A stretch of DNA of 64,000 nucleotides from Sphingomonas hankookensis (GTDB taxonomy: Bacteria > Pseudomonadota > Alphaproteobacteria > Sphingomonadales > Sphingomonadaceae), in contig NZ_LQQO01000008.1 of the NCBI RefSeq assembly GCF_001619955.1, positions 1 to 64,000 on the forward strand, written 5' to 3'. The notes under the pieces are model-generated. The model worked only from the letters and a program-made list of their open reading frames with translations. It had not been told where the DNA came from and did no database searches. Made by a program: the position numbers and the translations under genes. Of the stretch, positions 31,419 through 41,418 are shown piece by piece (within the stretch, counting starts at the first letter, position 1; every line of letters starts with the position of its first letter).

Positions 31419-32645
31419 ATGTCGACTGCCACATCCCCGCTCGCCACGCCGTTTCCCGCGCTGCCGCCGATCGGAGGCGTGACGCTGCGCGTCGCGCGGG
31501 CGCGGTACAAGAATTGGGACCGGTGCGACCTGACCTTCGTGACGCTGGCCGAGGGGACGGCGGTCGCCGGCGTACTGACCAACAGCAAATGCCCCTCGCC
31601 CGAGGTGGAATGGTGCCGTCGCGCGCTGGTGCTGGGCCGGGCGCGGGCGCTGGTGGTCAATGCCGGCAACTCCAACGCCTTTACCGGCGACCGGGGCCGT
31701 GCCGCGGTCGAAGCGATCGCGGCGCGCACCGCGCAGGCGATGGCATGCCAGCCGTCCGACGTGTTCGTCGCCTCGACCGGCGTGATCGGCGTGCCGCTGC
31801 CGATCGACAAGGCAGAAGCGGGCCTCGACGCCGCGTTCGTCGCCGAATCCTGTGGCTGGGAAGCGGTGGCCGAGACGATCGGCACGACCGACACCTTTAC
31901 CAAGGGTGCGTTCACCACCGCCAGGATCGGCGACCGGACGGTCAAGCTGTCGGGCGTGATCAAGGGGTCGGGCATGATCGCGCCGGACATGGCGACGATG
32001 CTCGGCTTCATCTTCACCGATGCGGCGGTCGATCCGGCGTTCCTGCAAAGCGCGCTGGAGGCGGCCAACCGCCAGACCTTTTCGTGCATCACGGTCGATG
32101 GCGATACCTCGACCAGCGACACCGTGTTGGCCTTTGCCACCGGGGCGGCGGGGAATGCGCCGATCGCGTCGTTCGATGATGACGGGGCCGATGCGTTCGC
32201 GGCGGCGCTGCATGACCTGTGCCGGCAACTGGCGCATCTGGTGGTACGCGACGGCGAAGGCGCGACCAAGTTCATCGCCATTACCGTCGAAGGGGCCGAG
32301 AGCGACGGCAGCGCGCACCGCATCGCGATGAGCATCGCCAATTCGCCCTTGGTGAAGACTGCCATCGCGGGCGAAGATGCGAATTGGGGCCGTGTCGTCA
32401 TGGCGGTCGGCAAGGCGGGCGAACCGGCCGAGCGTGACAAGCTGTCGATCCGGTTCGGCACGACGCAGGTCGCCGAAGGCGGGCTGGCGGTAGCCGGTTA
32501 CGACGAAGCGCCGGTAGCGGCGCATCTGAAGGGTCAGGAGGTCGAGATCGGCGTCGACCTGCATCTGGGTGAAGGCCGCGCGACGGTGTGGACCTGCGAC
32601 CTGACGCACGGCTATATTTCGATCAACGCCGATTATCGGAGCTGA
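31419..32645 (+). CDS. argJ: Bifunctional ornithine acetyltransferase / N-acetylglutamate synthase
   Basis: A 408-residue ArgJ. It transfers acetyl from N-acetylornithine to glutamate, closing the acetyl cycle of arginine synthesis. The proenzyme self-cleavage region KGSGMIAPDMATMLGF holds the Ala-Thr bond whose Thr becomes the nucleophile. Other markers are NAGNSNAFTGDRG and STGVIGVPLPIDK near the start and GEDANWGRV near the end. ATG 31419 is the first codon compatible with family length. It stands alone, divergent from the TonB-domain gene. Confidence 0.96.
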   Translation: MSTATSPLATPFPALPPIGGVTLRVARARYKNWDRCDLTFVTLAEGTAVAGVLTNSKCPSPEVEWCRRALVLGRARALVVNAGNSNAFTGDRGRAAVEAIAARTAQAMACQPSDVFVASTGVIGVPLPIDKAEAGLDAAFVAESCGWEAVAETIGTTDTFTKGAFTTARIGDRTVKLSGVIKGSGMIAPDMATMLGFIFTDAAVDPAFLQSALEAANRQTFSCITVDGDTSTSDTVLAFATGAAGNAPIASFDDDGADAFAAALHDLCRQLAHLVVRDGEGATKFIAITVEGAESDGSAHRIAMSIANSPLVKTAIAGEDANWGRVVMAVGKAGEPAERDKLSIRFGTTQVAEGGLAVAGYDEAPVAAHLKGQEVEIGVDLHLGEGRATVWTCDLTHGYISINADYRS

Positions 32646-32687
32646 GGGGCGACGGAAGGCCGCTTTCGTCCCGTTGAACCTCGCGTC

Positions 32688-32764
32688 ATCCCGGCGGAGG
32701 CCGGGATCTGTGGCGGATAGCGCGGGACAGGAGTCAGTCGATGCCTCAGCCTCCGCTGGGGCGA
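32688..32764. repeat. REP-like palindrome pair (ATCCCGGC type)
   Basis: ATCCCGGC-GGAG-GCCGGGAT (32688-32707) is a perfect small dyad; CTCAGCCTCCGCTGGGGCGA (32744-32763) looks like a diverged inverted partner. It lies in the argJ-trxA convergent gap. Confidence 0.6.
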
Positions 32765-32811
32765 CGGTTGTGGCAGGGATGCCTGGGGATGTTGACGCCC
32801 CGCACATAACC

Positions 32812-32900
32812 GTCACCCCGGACTTGATCCGGGGTCACGCTTCTTCTCACGGCTCAGTCGAGGAAGAAGAAGCGGGAACCCGGGTCAAGCCCGGGGCGAC
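32812..32900. repeat. Paired REP-like repeat (GTCACCCCGG type)
   Basis: Second copy of the pair at 27571-27655: one arm begins GTCACCCCGGACTTGATCC, the inverted arm ends CCCGGGGCGAC at 32900. Some bases differ from the first copy. With 32688-32764 it fills the whole 301-base gap between argJ and trxA, which has no gene. Confidence 0.8.
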
Positions 32901-32946
32901 GATAGGTATTCCGGTCAGCGGCGGCGATGGTCCGCCGCCGGCGGCA

Positions 32947-33270
32947 TCAGCCCAGTTCACCCTCGAGCCACGCCTTCAGCTGGCTCTTCGGCCGCGCGCC
33001 GAGCAGGTCGGCGACCGGCTGGCCGTTCTTGAACAGCTTCAGCAGCGGGATCGACTGGACGCCCATCGACCCGGCGGTGTCGGGGTTGGCCATGATGTCG
33101 ACCTTGGCGATCGTCACCTTGTCGCCCAGTTCGTCGGCGATTTCTTCCAGCGCCGGAGCGATCATCTTGCACGGGCCGCACCAGTCCGCCCAGAAATCGA
33201 CCAGCACCGGCTTGTCGGATTGCAGCACGTCGGCGGAAAAGCTGGCGTCGGTAACGGTCTTGGTCGGCAT
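32947..33270 (-). CDS. trxA: Thioredoxin
   Basis: A 107-residue cytoplasmic thioredoxin with the active site WCGPC (in VDFWADWCGPCKMIAP) and the cis-Pro loop VQSIPLLKLFK. It reduces disulfides in enzymes such as ribonucleotide reductase. AAGGAG lies eight bases before ATG 33270. It is the last gene of the leftward divL-to-trxA operon, 47 bases after addA. The size matches E. coli TrxA (109). Confidence 0.96.
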   Translation of the reverse strand: MPTKTVTDASFSADVLQSDKPVLVDFWADWCGPCKMIAPALEEIADELGDKVTIAKVDIMANPDTAGSMGVQSIPLLKLFKNGQPVADLLGARPKSQLKAWLEGELG

Positions 33271-33317
33271 GATAATCTCCTTCTTGCGCCAGTATCTATG
33301 ATCGGGGGGCCGGCACC

Positions 33318-36300
33318 TCAAGCTGTGCGGGGCAAGCTTTGTTCCCCCGCCCCCAAGCCGGGCTTGTGCGCGTCGAGCAGTTCGCCGGGCAGGACGAACA
33401 GGCGCGGACCGGCGGTGTAGAGCAACGCCGCCTCTACCGCGTGGTCGGGAAAGATGACGCGCAGTGCGGCGGCATAGGCCGCCATCTGCCGCAGGTGATA
33501 GACCGGAATGTCCTCGACCGTGTCGGGCACGCGGCGGCCGGTCTTGAAGTCGACCACGCGCACCGTGTCGCTGCCGACGCACAGCCGGTCGACCGTGCCG
33601 GCGACGACCTGCGTGCCAACGACCGCTGCGATCGGCGCTTCGGCCAGCGCGTCGGGGCCGAACAAGTCGGCAAAGGCCGGATCGTCGAGCACCGCCATCG
33701 CGTCGCGCGTCACCCGGCGACGGAGGGCGGCATCCTCGACGCCCGCCGCGCCGGCCAGCCAGCGTCCGGCGGCATTGGCGCGCTCGTGGCGTGGCAGTTC
33801 GGGAAGGCGTTCGAACAGCTGGTGGAGCAGCCTGCCCCGCTCCGCTGCCGCGCGCATCGTCGCGGTGGGCGGCGGATCGGACACCTCGTCCTCGCCCACT
33901 GCCGACGGGGCGAGCGGGCGCGGCGGGCGGGCCTCGGCGGGGGCCGGCGCGCGGAGCCAGGCGGGCGCCGATGCGGCGGCGGCCGGTGCGGTTGCCGACC
34001 GTGCCCTGACGGCGATCGGGGGTTGCGGCGTCAGGCCGGTGAACAGCCGGTCACCGTCCTCGCTCCCCGGCACCCCAAGCGCATCGAAAGCGGCGGCGGC
34101 GGCGCTGTACCAGCTGAGCGCCGGCGGAATGCCCTTGCACTTCGGTGATGGCGCGCCGGCGATGACCAGCCGCTCCTCGGCACGGGTCGCCGCGACGTAG
34201 AAGAGCCGCCAATGCTCCTCCAACTCGCGGCGGTCGCTGGCGGCAAAGGCGCCGTCGACCGGGGTGCCCGCCTCGCTGCCACGCGGGCGGAACAGCGGGA
34301 AGGCTGCGCCGTCATGGCTTTCGGGTGCCCATTGGACGACCCCGCGCCGGCTGTTCTCCGGATCGATCGCGGCATCGGCCAGCAGCACCAGCGGCGCCTG
34401 CAACCCCTTCGACCCGTGCGCGGTCATCACCCGCACCGCGCCGCCCGAGCCGCCGGCGTCGCGCTTGATCTCCACCTCGCCCCGGTCGAACCATTCGACG
34501 AAACGTTGCAGCGACGATGTGGCGACGCTTTCGAACGACAAAGCGGCGTTGAGCAGCTCGTCGATCGGGTCGCGCGCCTCCTCCCCCAGCCGCGCGATCA
34601 GCTTGCGGCGGCCGTCCATCTCGCCCGACAACAGTTCCTCAAGGAAGCGATAGGGCGTCGCGAAATCGGCACGGCGCAGGATGCGCGACAGCGGTTCGAC
34701 CACCTCGCTGTTCGTCCGGCGCAGATGCCGCCACAGGCTTCCGCTCTCGCGCAGTGCCCCTGCGAGCAGTTGCTCCTGCGTCCAGCCGATCAGCGGGGAT
34801 ACGAGCAGGCAGGCAAGGCTCAAATCGTCATCGGGTTGCAGCGCGAAGCGGATCGCGGCGAGCAAATCCTTGACCGCCAGCGGCGCATCGAGCCGCAGCC
34901 GGTCGACGCCCGCCACCGGCACCCCCTCCGCATAGAGCCGCGCGACGATCAGCGAGGCGAGGTCGCCGCGCCGCTTGACCAGCACCATGATGTCGCCGGG
35001 CTGAAGCATCCGCCCCTTGGATTCCAGCGGCAGCGTGCCGATCCAGCCGGCGATTTCGCGCGCGATCTTCGTCGCGATGACGCGGGTGACGTCGTCGATC
35101 CAGCCTTCCTCGGCATCGTCGGGCGTCTCGACCACGGTCGGTGCCCAGAGGGTGACGGTGCCGGGGCCGGGCACCTCGCTGTCATGGGTGTCGGGCGCGT
35201 CGATGCCCATGCCGGGGTCGGGCAAGGCGGCGATGGCGGCGTCGACGAATTCCAGCACCGGGCGCGTCGTGCGGAAGCTGTGGGTCAGCGACAACGTATC
35301 CAGCTCGCGCGCATCGCCGCGATAATCGTCGGGCAGTGCGGCACGGCGTTCGAAATCGACATGCGCCGCGCGGAAATAGATCGGGTCGGTGCCCTGGAAA
35401 CCGAAGATCGCCTGCTTGTAGTCACCGACGACGAACAGCGTCCGCATCCCCGCCGTCCGCACCGCATCGCCGCTGAAGAATTCCTCGACCAGCGAACGGA
35501 CGATCGCCCATTGCTGGGGATTGGTGTCCTGCGCCTCGTCGATCAGGACATGTTCGGTGGTCTGGTCGAGCTTGAAGCGGACCCAGTCGCCGATGCCCGG
35601 TTGCGCCAGCAGGTTCAGCGTCTCGCGGATCAGATCGTCGAAATCGACCGCGCCCGCCCGACGCTTGGCACGGACATAGGCGTCGGCATAAGCACGCCCC
35701 GCCTCCAGCGCGTCGGCCAGCGCATCGGCATAGCCCATGCGTGCGGCTTCCTCGATCAGCTCACCGGCACGGCCGCCGACCGCATAGGCCAGTTCGTCAT
35801 AATCGGGTTCGGCGGCGACCAGTTTGGCCGACGCCTTGCGCAGCGTGTCCTCGGCCGTGAAGAAGATCTTGCGGATGTCGCGGACCCGCGCGGCGCGCTC
35901 GACCGGGCTGGCAGCCAGCCAGTCCATGATCGCGCCATGCGTCTTCTTGCCCGTCGCCGTGCCCCAGGCGAGGTTGGCGGCGGCCAGCCGTTCCAAGGCG
36001 TCGCAGTCGAATTCGTCGTCGCTGCACGCTTCCGCCAGCATTTCGTCGATCGGCATCGACGGCAGGTCCAGCGCACGGCGCAGGAACGGCTGAATGCCGC
36101 TCGGCAGTTCAGTCATCGCCTGCGGCCGCTTGGCACATTCGCGCAGGAAATTCTCGGCCGCGCCCTCGCCCATGCGCAGTGACATGGCGGCAATGGCATC
36201 GCCGATACGGCTCGACCCGGTGCGCTGTTCCTCGACCAGCAGTTCGGCCAGCGCCTCACGCGCCATGCCCGCTTCCTCGCGCGCCTCGAGCGGGCGGAAG

Positions 36301-36746
36301 CCGGGGACCAGCCCCGCCTCGACCGGGAAGCCGGCGAGCAGGCTCTGGCAGAATCCGTGGATCGTCTGGATACGCACGCCGCCGCCCGGCGCGTCGAGGA
36401 CGCGGGCGAACAGGGTGCGGGCGCGGGCGAGCAGCGCCGGGTCGTTCACGTCCTCACCCAACGCAAACAGATCGGCCTTCAACTCGGCGGTCGGCAGGCG
36501 GACCCAGCGCGCCAATCGGCTGGCGACGCGTTCGGCCATTTCCGCCGCGCCCGCCTTGGTAAAGGTCAGGCACAGGATCGCGGCGGGATCGACCCCGCGC
36601 AGCAGCAGGCGAAACACCCGCGCCGACAGCACGTGCGTCTTGCCGGTGCCGGCCGACGCCGACAGCCAGACATGGCGATGCGGGTCGCTGGCCGCCGCCT
36701 GGTCGTTCTTCAACCGCTGGAGCGCGCGGACCTCACTCACGGCCAT
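33318..36746 (-). CDS. addA: Double-strand break repair helicase/nuclease AddA
   Basis: A 1142-residue UvrD-like helicase with a C-terminal nuclease. Walker A is SASAGTGKTHVL near residue 30; LIDEAQDTNPQQW is motif II; DYKQAIFGFQGTDP and MTAHGSKGLQAPLV are motifs III and V/VI. The C-terminus carries the PD-(D/E)xK nuclease segment VGTQVVAGTVDRLCVGSDTVRVVDFKTGRR. With AddB it resects DNA ends for RecA, replacing RecBCD. Its start overlaps the end of addB by 14 bases, so the two are translationally coupled. Confidence 0.95.
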   Translation of the reverse strand: MAVSEVRALQRLKNDQAAASDPHRHVWLSASAGTGKTHVLSARVFRLLLRGVDPAAILCLTFTKAGAAEMAERVASRLARWVRLPTAELKADLFALGEDVNDPALLARARTLFARVLDAPGGGVRIQTIHGFCQSLLAGFPVEAGLVPGFRPLEAREEAGMAREALAELLVEEQRTGSSRIGDAIAAMSLRMGEGAAENFLRECAKRPQAMTELPSGIQPFLRRALDLPSMPIDEMLAEACSDDEFDCDALERLAAANLAWGTATGKKTHGAIMDWLAASPVERAARVRDIRKIFFTAEDTLRKASAKLVAAEPDYDELAYAVGGRAGELIEEAARMGYADALADALEAGRAYADAYVRAKRRAGAVDFDDLIRETLNLLAQPGIGDWVRFKLDQTTEHVLIDEAQDTNPQQWAIVRSLVEEFFSGDAVRTAGMRTLFVVGDYKQAIFGFQGTDPIYFRAAHVDFERRAALPDDYRGDARELDTLSLTHSFRTTRPVLEFVDAAIAALPDPGMGIDAPDTHDSEVPGPGTVTLWAPTVVETPDDAEEGWIDDVTRVIATKIAREIAGWIGTLPLESKGRMLQPGDIMVLVKRRGDLASLIVARLYAEGVPVAGVDRLRLDAPLAVKDLLAAIRFALQPDDDLSLACLLVSPLIGWTQEQLLAGALRESGSLWRHLRRTNSEVVEPLSRILRRADFATPYRFLEELLSGEMDGRRKLIARLGEEARDPIDELLNAALSFESVATSSLQRFVEWFDRGEVEIKRDAGGSGGAVRVMTAHGSKGLQAPLVLLADAAIDPENSRRGVVQWAPESHDGAAFPLFRPRGSEAGTPVDGAFAASDRRELEEHWRLFYVAATRAEERLVIAGAPSPKCKGIPPALSWYSAAAAAFDALGVPGSEDGDRLFTGLTPQPPIAVRARSATAPAAAASAPAWLRAPAPAEARPPRPLAPSAVGEDEVSDPPPTATMRAAAERGRLLHQLFERLPELPRHERANAAGRWLAGAAGVEDAALRRRVTRDAMAVLDDPAFADLFGPDALAEAPIAAVVGTQVVAGTVDRLCVGSDTVRVVDFKTGRRVPDTVEDIPVYHLRQMAAYAAALRVIFPDHAVEAALLYTAGPRLFVLPGELLDAHKPGLGAGEQSLPRTA

Positions 36747-39702
36747 ACCATTCGTCGCGGCGCATCAGCTGGTCGTAATCGGCATAGATGGCATATTCGG
36801 GCACCAGCTTGGCGGTAAAGGCTTCGTCGCCGGTCAGGAAGCGGGCGACCGCATCCTCGAAATGACGCAGCGCGGTGGCGACGAATTCCGCCGTAGCAAT
36901 CTTGCCGCCGGTGCCGTTGGCGTTGACCGGGGTGGTGAACTTGCCGAAGCTGTCCTTGTCCTTGATCAGCGACCAATATTCGAACGCGCTTGCCGTGCCG
37001 CGCACCCCGGCGAAGCAGCCGCGTTCGGCCATCAAGCCCAGCAGCCCCAGTTGCAGACTGTAGCCGGCGGCCACCGCCTTGCCGCTCGGCGCCTTGCCGG
37101 TCTTATAGTCGATGATCGCGAGACTGCCGTCGGCGGCGCGATCGATCCGGTCGGCCTTGCCCGACAGTTCGACCCCGGCGATGGCGAGCTTGCCGTCGCA
37201 TTCGACCGCCGCCACGTCGCGCCCCTCGGCCAGCTTCTGGTGCGTCAGCGACGCGACCCAGTCGATCGCCTCGCGCAGGCGCGGCACCCACAATGCCCGC
37301 AGCAGCGGATGGGTGCGCGGATCGTCGGACAGCGCCTGCAACCGGCGGCGCAGCTTCGCCGGGTCCAGCCCGTCCTCGCGCGCCCAGCGTTCGAGCACGC
37401 CGTGCACCGCCGTTCCCCGCCATGCGGCGGTCGCATCGGCATCGACCGCGTCCATCGGCGACAGGCGCAGCATCCGCCGCGCATAGAAGGCGTAAGGGTC
37501 GGCCTTCATGCGGTCGACCTCGGTCACCGAGATGCGGCGCGGGCGCTGTGCTACCGGCGGGCGCGGTGCGGGGCGCGCTGCGGCAGCAAAGGATGCGGGC
37601 CGGTCGATCGCCCGCGCCCAGTCGCGCAAATGCCCTGCACGCTCCAGATTGTCGTCCAGCGCCTGCAACCGCAGCCACAGCCGTGACGCGATGGTCGGCG
37701 CGGTCGCGTCGCGCGCCGCGCGGGTGAGCACCACGTCGGGCGCGCCCATCGCCCCGGCAAAATCATGCGCGGCAAGGCCGATACGGCGTTCGAGACCGGG
37801 CAGGCCCAGATCGGCGCGAATGCGCGGGGCAAGCCACGGATCGGGTGACGGCAGCGCCGGCCACACCCCTTCGTTCAGGCCGCCGAGGATCATCAGGTCG
37901 GCGGTCTGCAACCGCGCTTCGAGCAGGCCGAGAATGGCGAGGCGCGGATGCGCGCCCTGCGGCGGACGCACCGCCACTTCGTCCAGCAAGGTGCGCAGGA
38001 GCGCGGGCAGCACACGGGGATCGACCAAGGGCGGGCCGATCGCCGCCTGTTCCTCCAGCGCGGCGATCAGTTCGGCAGCGGCGCGGCCTTCGGGCCGACT
38101 CCACGCCGCGTCGCCCGCCAGCGTGGTCGCCGTCTCGCGCAGCACCCCCAGCAGGCGGACGAGCGGCTGCGGCCCGGATGCGAAGATGTCGGCGAGCGGC
38201 GTCAGCAGCGGACAGGCGATTTCCCAGAAGCCCGCCGCCGCCGCGCGGATCGCGGCATCGCGCGGCTCGCCCTCGCGCAGATGACGTTCGATCCCTGCCA
38301 AGCCCGGCGCCGGACGCGGGCCGCGCAACGCCCGGTCGAGCCGGCGCACACCATCGAGCCACAGCACCCGCTGTTCGGCGTCCCCGCTCTTCACCAACGG
38401 ATGTTTCAGCAGCGACAGCAACGCGACCGGCGCGAACGCCTGCGCCGCCGCCTCGACCAACGCCAGCAGCAACGTACCGGGCGCGAGCAGCGACAGCGGC
38501 TGCCCGGCGGAATCGTCGACACTGACACCCCAGCGCGCCATGTGCGCCGCCACCCGTCGCGCGAGCATCCGGTCGGGAGTCACCAGCGCGGCGGTGCGGC
38601 CGGGCGTCTCCAACGCCTCGCGCAGCGCGACGGCGATCGCCTGCGCTTCCTCGGCCGGGGTCGCCAGTTCGACCATCCGCACACCGGACAGGCGCCGGTC
38701 GGCGGCGGGCACGTCGATCCAGTGGTGCGTCCGCTCGGCGGGACTGAGCGCGGTGGCAATGGCGCGGCTGCGCGTCGGGGTCGCGTCATGCTCGCTCGCC
38801 GCCTGCCAGCGGACGAATTCGTGGCGGTTGACGCCCATCCGGTCGAGCAGCAGCTTCAAATGATATTGTGGGTGCGTCTCGATCGACCGCTTGCGCCGGC
38901 CGGTGACGGGATCGGGCGCATGGGGGCCGAGCGACGCCCATTCGTCATCGTCCATCGCCAGGTCGAGGCCGGGCAGCACGACCATCCCGCGCGGCAGGCC
39001 GGCGACGCAGCGCTGGATGCGGGCGATCGCCGGCGCGTTGGTGGCGATGCCCGCCGCGCAGACGAACCCCTTGGGCGGATCGACCGCCCAGCGCGCGCAC
39101 AGCCGCCCGAGCAGCCGGGTCCGCCGGTCGGCCAGATCGATCCGCCCCAGCGCCGCCAGTTCGCCGGGCCAGCGGTCGAGCACGATGCGGAACAGGTCGA
39201 GCGAGCGTTCCCAATGCGCCGACAATGTTTCGTCGAGGTCGAGGGTGCGCAGCCGTGCCGGATCGACCTCCTCGACCAGCAGCTGGTCGAGGGTCGCGGC
39301 AAGGTCACCGGCCAGTCGCACCGCCTCCGCCGCATCGACCGGACGCCCGGCGCGCTGGCGCTCCTCGGTCACCAGCCGGGCGAGGATCATCCGTCGGGCG
39401 AGCGGATCGATCGCGGGCGGGATCGGTTCCTGGTCGGCCGGATCGGCAAAGCTGCCGACGCCTTCGTCCAGTTCGGGGTCGCCGATCGCGACGAGGCGGG
39501 GGAGCAGCAACCCGCCGCCGCTGGCGCGCACGAACGCTTCCTGCACCGTCCGCTTGGCGCGGTTGGTCGGCACCAGAACCATGCCCTGCGCCAGCGCCAG
39601 CCGGTCGCCGCCGAACCGGCGGATCAGCCCGACCGCCAGCGCATCGGCAAATGCCCGATGGATCGGGATGGTATAGAGGCTGAGGCGCCGCCCCTCAGCC
39701 AT
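36733..39702 (-). CDS. addB: Double-strand break repair protein AddB
   Basis: A 989-residue AddB subunit of the alphaproteobacterial type. It has an N-terminal inactive helicase-like part (AQGMVLVPTNRAKRTVQEAF) and a C-terminal PD-(D/E)xK nuclease: VECDGKLAIAGVELSGKADRIDRAADGSLAIIDYKTGKAPS. RMKADPYAFYARRMLRLSPMD is the family signature before the nuclease domain. The Fe-S cysteine set of Bacillus AddB is not evident, as usual in this group. The start overlaps the end of murU by eight bases. Confidence 0.94.
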   Translation of the reverse strand: MAEGRRLSLYTIPIHRAFADALAVGLIRRFGGDRLALAQGMVLVPTNRAKRTVQEAFVRASGGGLLLPRLVAIGDPELDEGVGSFADPADQEPIPPAIDPLARRMILARLVTEERQRAGRPVDAAEAVRLAGDLAATLDQLLVEEVDPARLRTLDLDETLSAHWERSLDLFRIVLDRWPGELAALGRIDLADRRTRLLGRLCARWAVDPPKGFVCAAGIATNAPAIARIQRCVAGLPRGMVVLPGLDLAMDDDEWASLGPHAPDPVTGRRKRSIETHPQYHLKLLLDRMGVNRHEFVRWQAASEHDATPTRSRAIATALSPAERTHHWIDVPAADRRLSGVRMVELATPAEEAQAIAVALREALETPGRTAALVTPDRMLARRVAAHMARWGVSVDDSAGQPLSLLAPGTLLLALVEAAAQAFAPVALLSLLKHPLVKSGDAEQRVLWLDGVRRLDRALRGPRPAPGLAGIERHLREGEPRDAAIRAAAAGFWEIACPLLTPLADIFASGPQPLVRLLGVLRETATTLAGDAAWSRPEGRAAAELIAALEEQAAIGPPLVDPRVLPALLRTLLDEVAVRPPQGAHPRLAILGLLEARLQTADLMILGGLNEGVWPALPSPDPWLAPRIRADLGLPGLERRIGLAAHDFAGAMGAPDVVLTRAARDATAPTIASRLWLRLQALDDNLERAGHLRDWARAIDRPASFAAAARPAPRPPVAQRPRRISVTEVDRMKADPYAFYARRMLRLSPMDAVDADATAAWRGTAVHGVLERWAREDGLDPAKLRRRLQALSDDPRTHPLLRALWVPRLREAIDWVASLTHQKLAEGRDVAAVECDGKLAIAGVELSGKADRIDRAADGSLAIIDYKTGKAPSGKAVAAGYSLQLGLLGLMAERGCFAGVRGTASAFEYWSLIKDKDSFGKFTTPVNANGTGGKIATAEFVATALRHFEDAVARFLTGDEAFTAKLVPEYAIYADYDQLMRRDEWYGRE

Positions 39703-40450
39703 CGGCGAGGACCGCCTCCGTCATCGCGATCGCGCCCGGCGTGCCGACATCGAACCACAGCCCCTGGTGCACCACGCCATAGGCGCGCCCGGCTTCGATC
39801 GCGCGGTTCCAGAACAAGTTGGTAGAAAACGCGCCTTCCGGCCAGTCGGCGATGACGCGCGGCGACAGGATCTGGACGCCGGTGAACACGAACGGCGCAA
39901 GCCGGCCGGGCTTGCGACGGCCGGTGATGCGGCCCATCGCGTCGATGTGGAAATCGCCCTGCCCGCGATGGCCGTGCGCCAGCGCCTGCGGCACCAGCAG
40001 CAGCAGCGCGTCCATCCGGTCGTCGTCCCACAAATTGCTGAGCAGCCGGATCGAGTCGACCGGGCCGTCGACCCACAGATTGTCCGAATTGACGCAGACG
40101 AACGGCTGGTCGCCGATCAGCTCGCGCGCCTGTACCAGCCCGCCGCCGGTCTCCAGCAGCTTCGCGCGTTCGTCGGACACCGCGACGTCGATGCCCTTCA
40201 CACGGTGCTTGAGATGCGCTTCCATCGCATCGGCCAGGTAATGGACATTGACCACCGCGCGCTTGACCCCCGCCCCGCGCAACCGGTCGAACACGTGATC
40301 GATCAGCGGCTTGCCGGCGACCTCGACCAGCGGCTTGGGCCGCATCGCGGTCAGCGGGCGCATCCGCTTGCCCAGCCCCGCCGCCATCACCATCGCGGTT
40401 TCGGGCACCGTCGCTTGCGGATGGGGACGGATCGAACGGAGCGTGGTCAT
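39695..40450 (-). CDS. murU: N-acetylmuramate alpha-1-phosphate uridylyltransferase
   Basis: A 251-residue nucleotidyltransferase. AMVMAAGLGKRMRPLTAMRPKPLVEV is the nucleotide-binding signature; VVNVHYLADAMEAHL and NSDNLWVDG (metal-site Asp) follow, and WFDVGTPGAI closes the family pattern. It makes UDP-MurNAc from MurNAc-1-phosphate in the fosfomycin-insensitive recycling route, directly after the kinase AmgK, whose gene overlaps it by four bases. Related sugar-1-phosphate transferases look similar, but the amgK partner decides the call. Confidence 0.9.
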   Translation of the reverse strand: MTTLRSIRPHPQATVPETAMVMAAGLGKRMRPLTAMRPKPLVEVAGKPLIDHVFDRLRGAGVKRAVVNVHYLADAMEAHLKHRVKGIDVAVSDERAKLLETGGGLVQARELIGDQPFVCVNSDNLWVDGPVDSIRLLSNLWDDDRMDALLLLVPQALAHGHRGQGDFHIDAMGRITGRRKPGRLAPFVFTGVQILSPRVIADWPEGAFSTNLFWNRAIEAGRAYGVVHQGLWFDVGTPGAIAMTEAVLADG

Positions 40451-41418
40451 GCGAGTTCCTGCGGATCGCCGCGCTTGGGCGACGGGATGTTGAGATCGAA
40501 CCAGCGCGCGACCCCGGCCAGCGCCGGATGGGTCAGGTCACGCTCCAGATAGCGCCACACGCGCGGACACAGCGCGCCATAGCGCGGCTTGCCGTCGCGC
40601 CGCCACAGCCGGGTGAAGATGCCGAGGATCTTCGCGTTCCGCTGCGCGCCGAACAGATGATAGGCGGCGTCGAACCCGTCGCCCACGCCGGTCGACTCCC
40701 GATAGCGGGCGAGCATCGACGCCTCGACCACCGCCGGCACATCGCGCCGCGCATCCTGCAACAGCGACACGAGGTCGTACGCCGGATGCCCGGCCAGCGC
40801 GTCCTGGAAATCGAGCAGCCCCAGCCGCGCATCGTCGAGCAGCATCAGATTTTCGGCGTGATAGTCGCGCAGCACGGTGACGACCGGCATGTCGGGCAGC
40901 GCGTCGAACGCCGCATTCCATGCCGCTACATAACCTTCGGTATCGACGGTGAGGCCCAGCGCGTCGCAATACCATTCGATCAGCAGGTTCGCCTCGCGCA
41001 GGATGAACGCGCGGTCGTAGGGAGGGACCGGGGCCGGCTCATGGCGTTGCAGGCGGAGCAGCTGGTCGACGGCGGCGGCATATAGCCGGCCTTCGCTTTC
41101 GGGTGCGGCGTCGACCGTCTCGCGCATCCGCATGTCGCCGAAATCCTCCAGCAGCATGAAGCCGGCAGCAGCATCGTCGGCCAGGATCGCGGGCGCGGCA
41201 AAGCCCCGTTCGCCCAGCCATGCCGCCATATGGGCGAACTTGCGCGTATCCTCGGGCGGCGGCGCGTCCATCAGCACCGCGCTGCGCCCCGCCTCGATCA
41301 CGCGGTAGTAGCGGCGGAACGAGGCATCGACCGCCAAGGGCAATATCTGCGCTTCGCCCCAGCCGGCGTCAGTGAGGAACGGGACAGCCGCATCGCGCGG
41401 GTTCAGATCAGCGGCCAT
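40447..41418 (-). CDS. amgK: N-acetylmuramate/N-acetylglucosamine kinase AmgK
   Basis: A 323-residue kinase of the aminoglycoside phosphotransferase fold. The catalytic loop is LRDYHAENLML (D-x-H-x-x-N) and the metal site LLDFQDALAGHPAYDLVSLLQDAR. It phosphorylates MurNAc at the anomeric position for MurU. ATG 41418 is the first codon in the family part; the longer frame to 41535 is a shadow of tsaE. It overlaps tsaE by 16 bases and murU by four. Confidence 0.92.
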   Translation of the reverse strand: MAADLNPRDAAVPFLTDAGWGEAQILPLAVDASFRRYYRVIEAGRSAVLMDAPPPEDTRKFAHMAAWLGERGFAAPAILADDAAAGFMLLEDFGDMRMRETVDAAPESEGRLYAAAVDQLLRLQRHEPAPVPPYDRAFILREANLLIEWYCDALGLTVDTEGYVAAWNAAFDALPDMPVVTVLRDYHAENLMLLDDARLGLLDFQDALAGHPAYDLVSLLQDARRDVPAVVEASMLARYRESTGVGDGFDAAYHLFGAQRNAKILGIFTRLWRRDGKPRYGALCPRVWRYLERDLTHPALAGVARWFDLNIPSPKRGDPQELA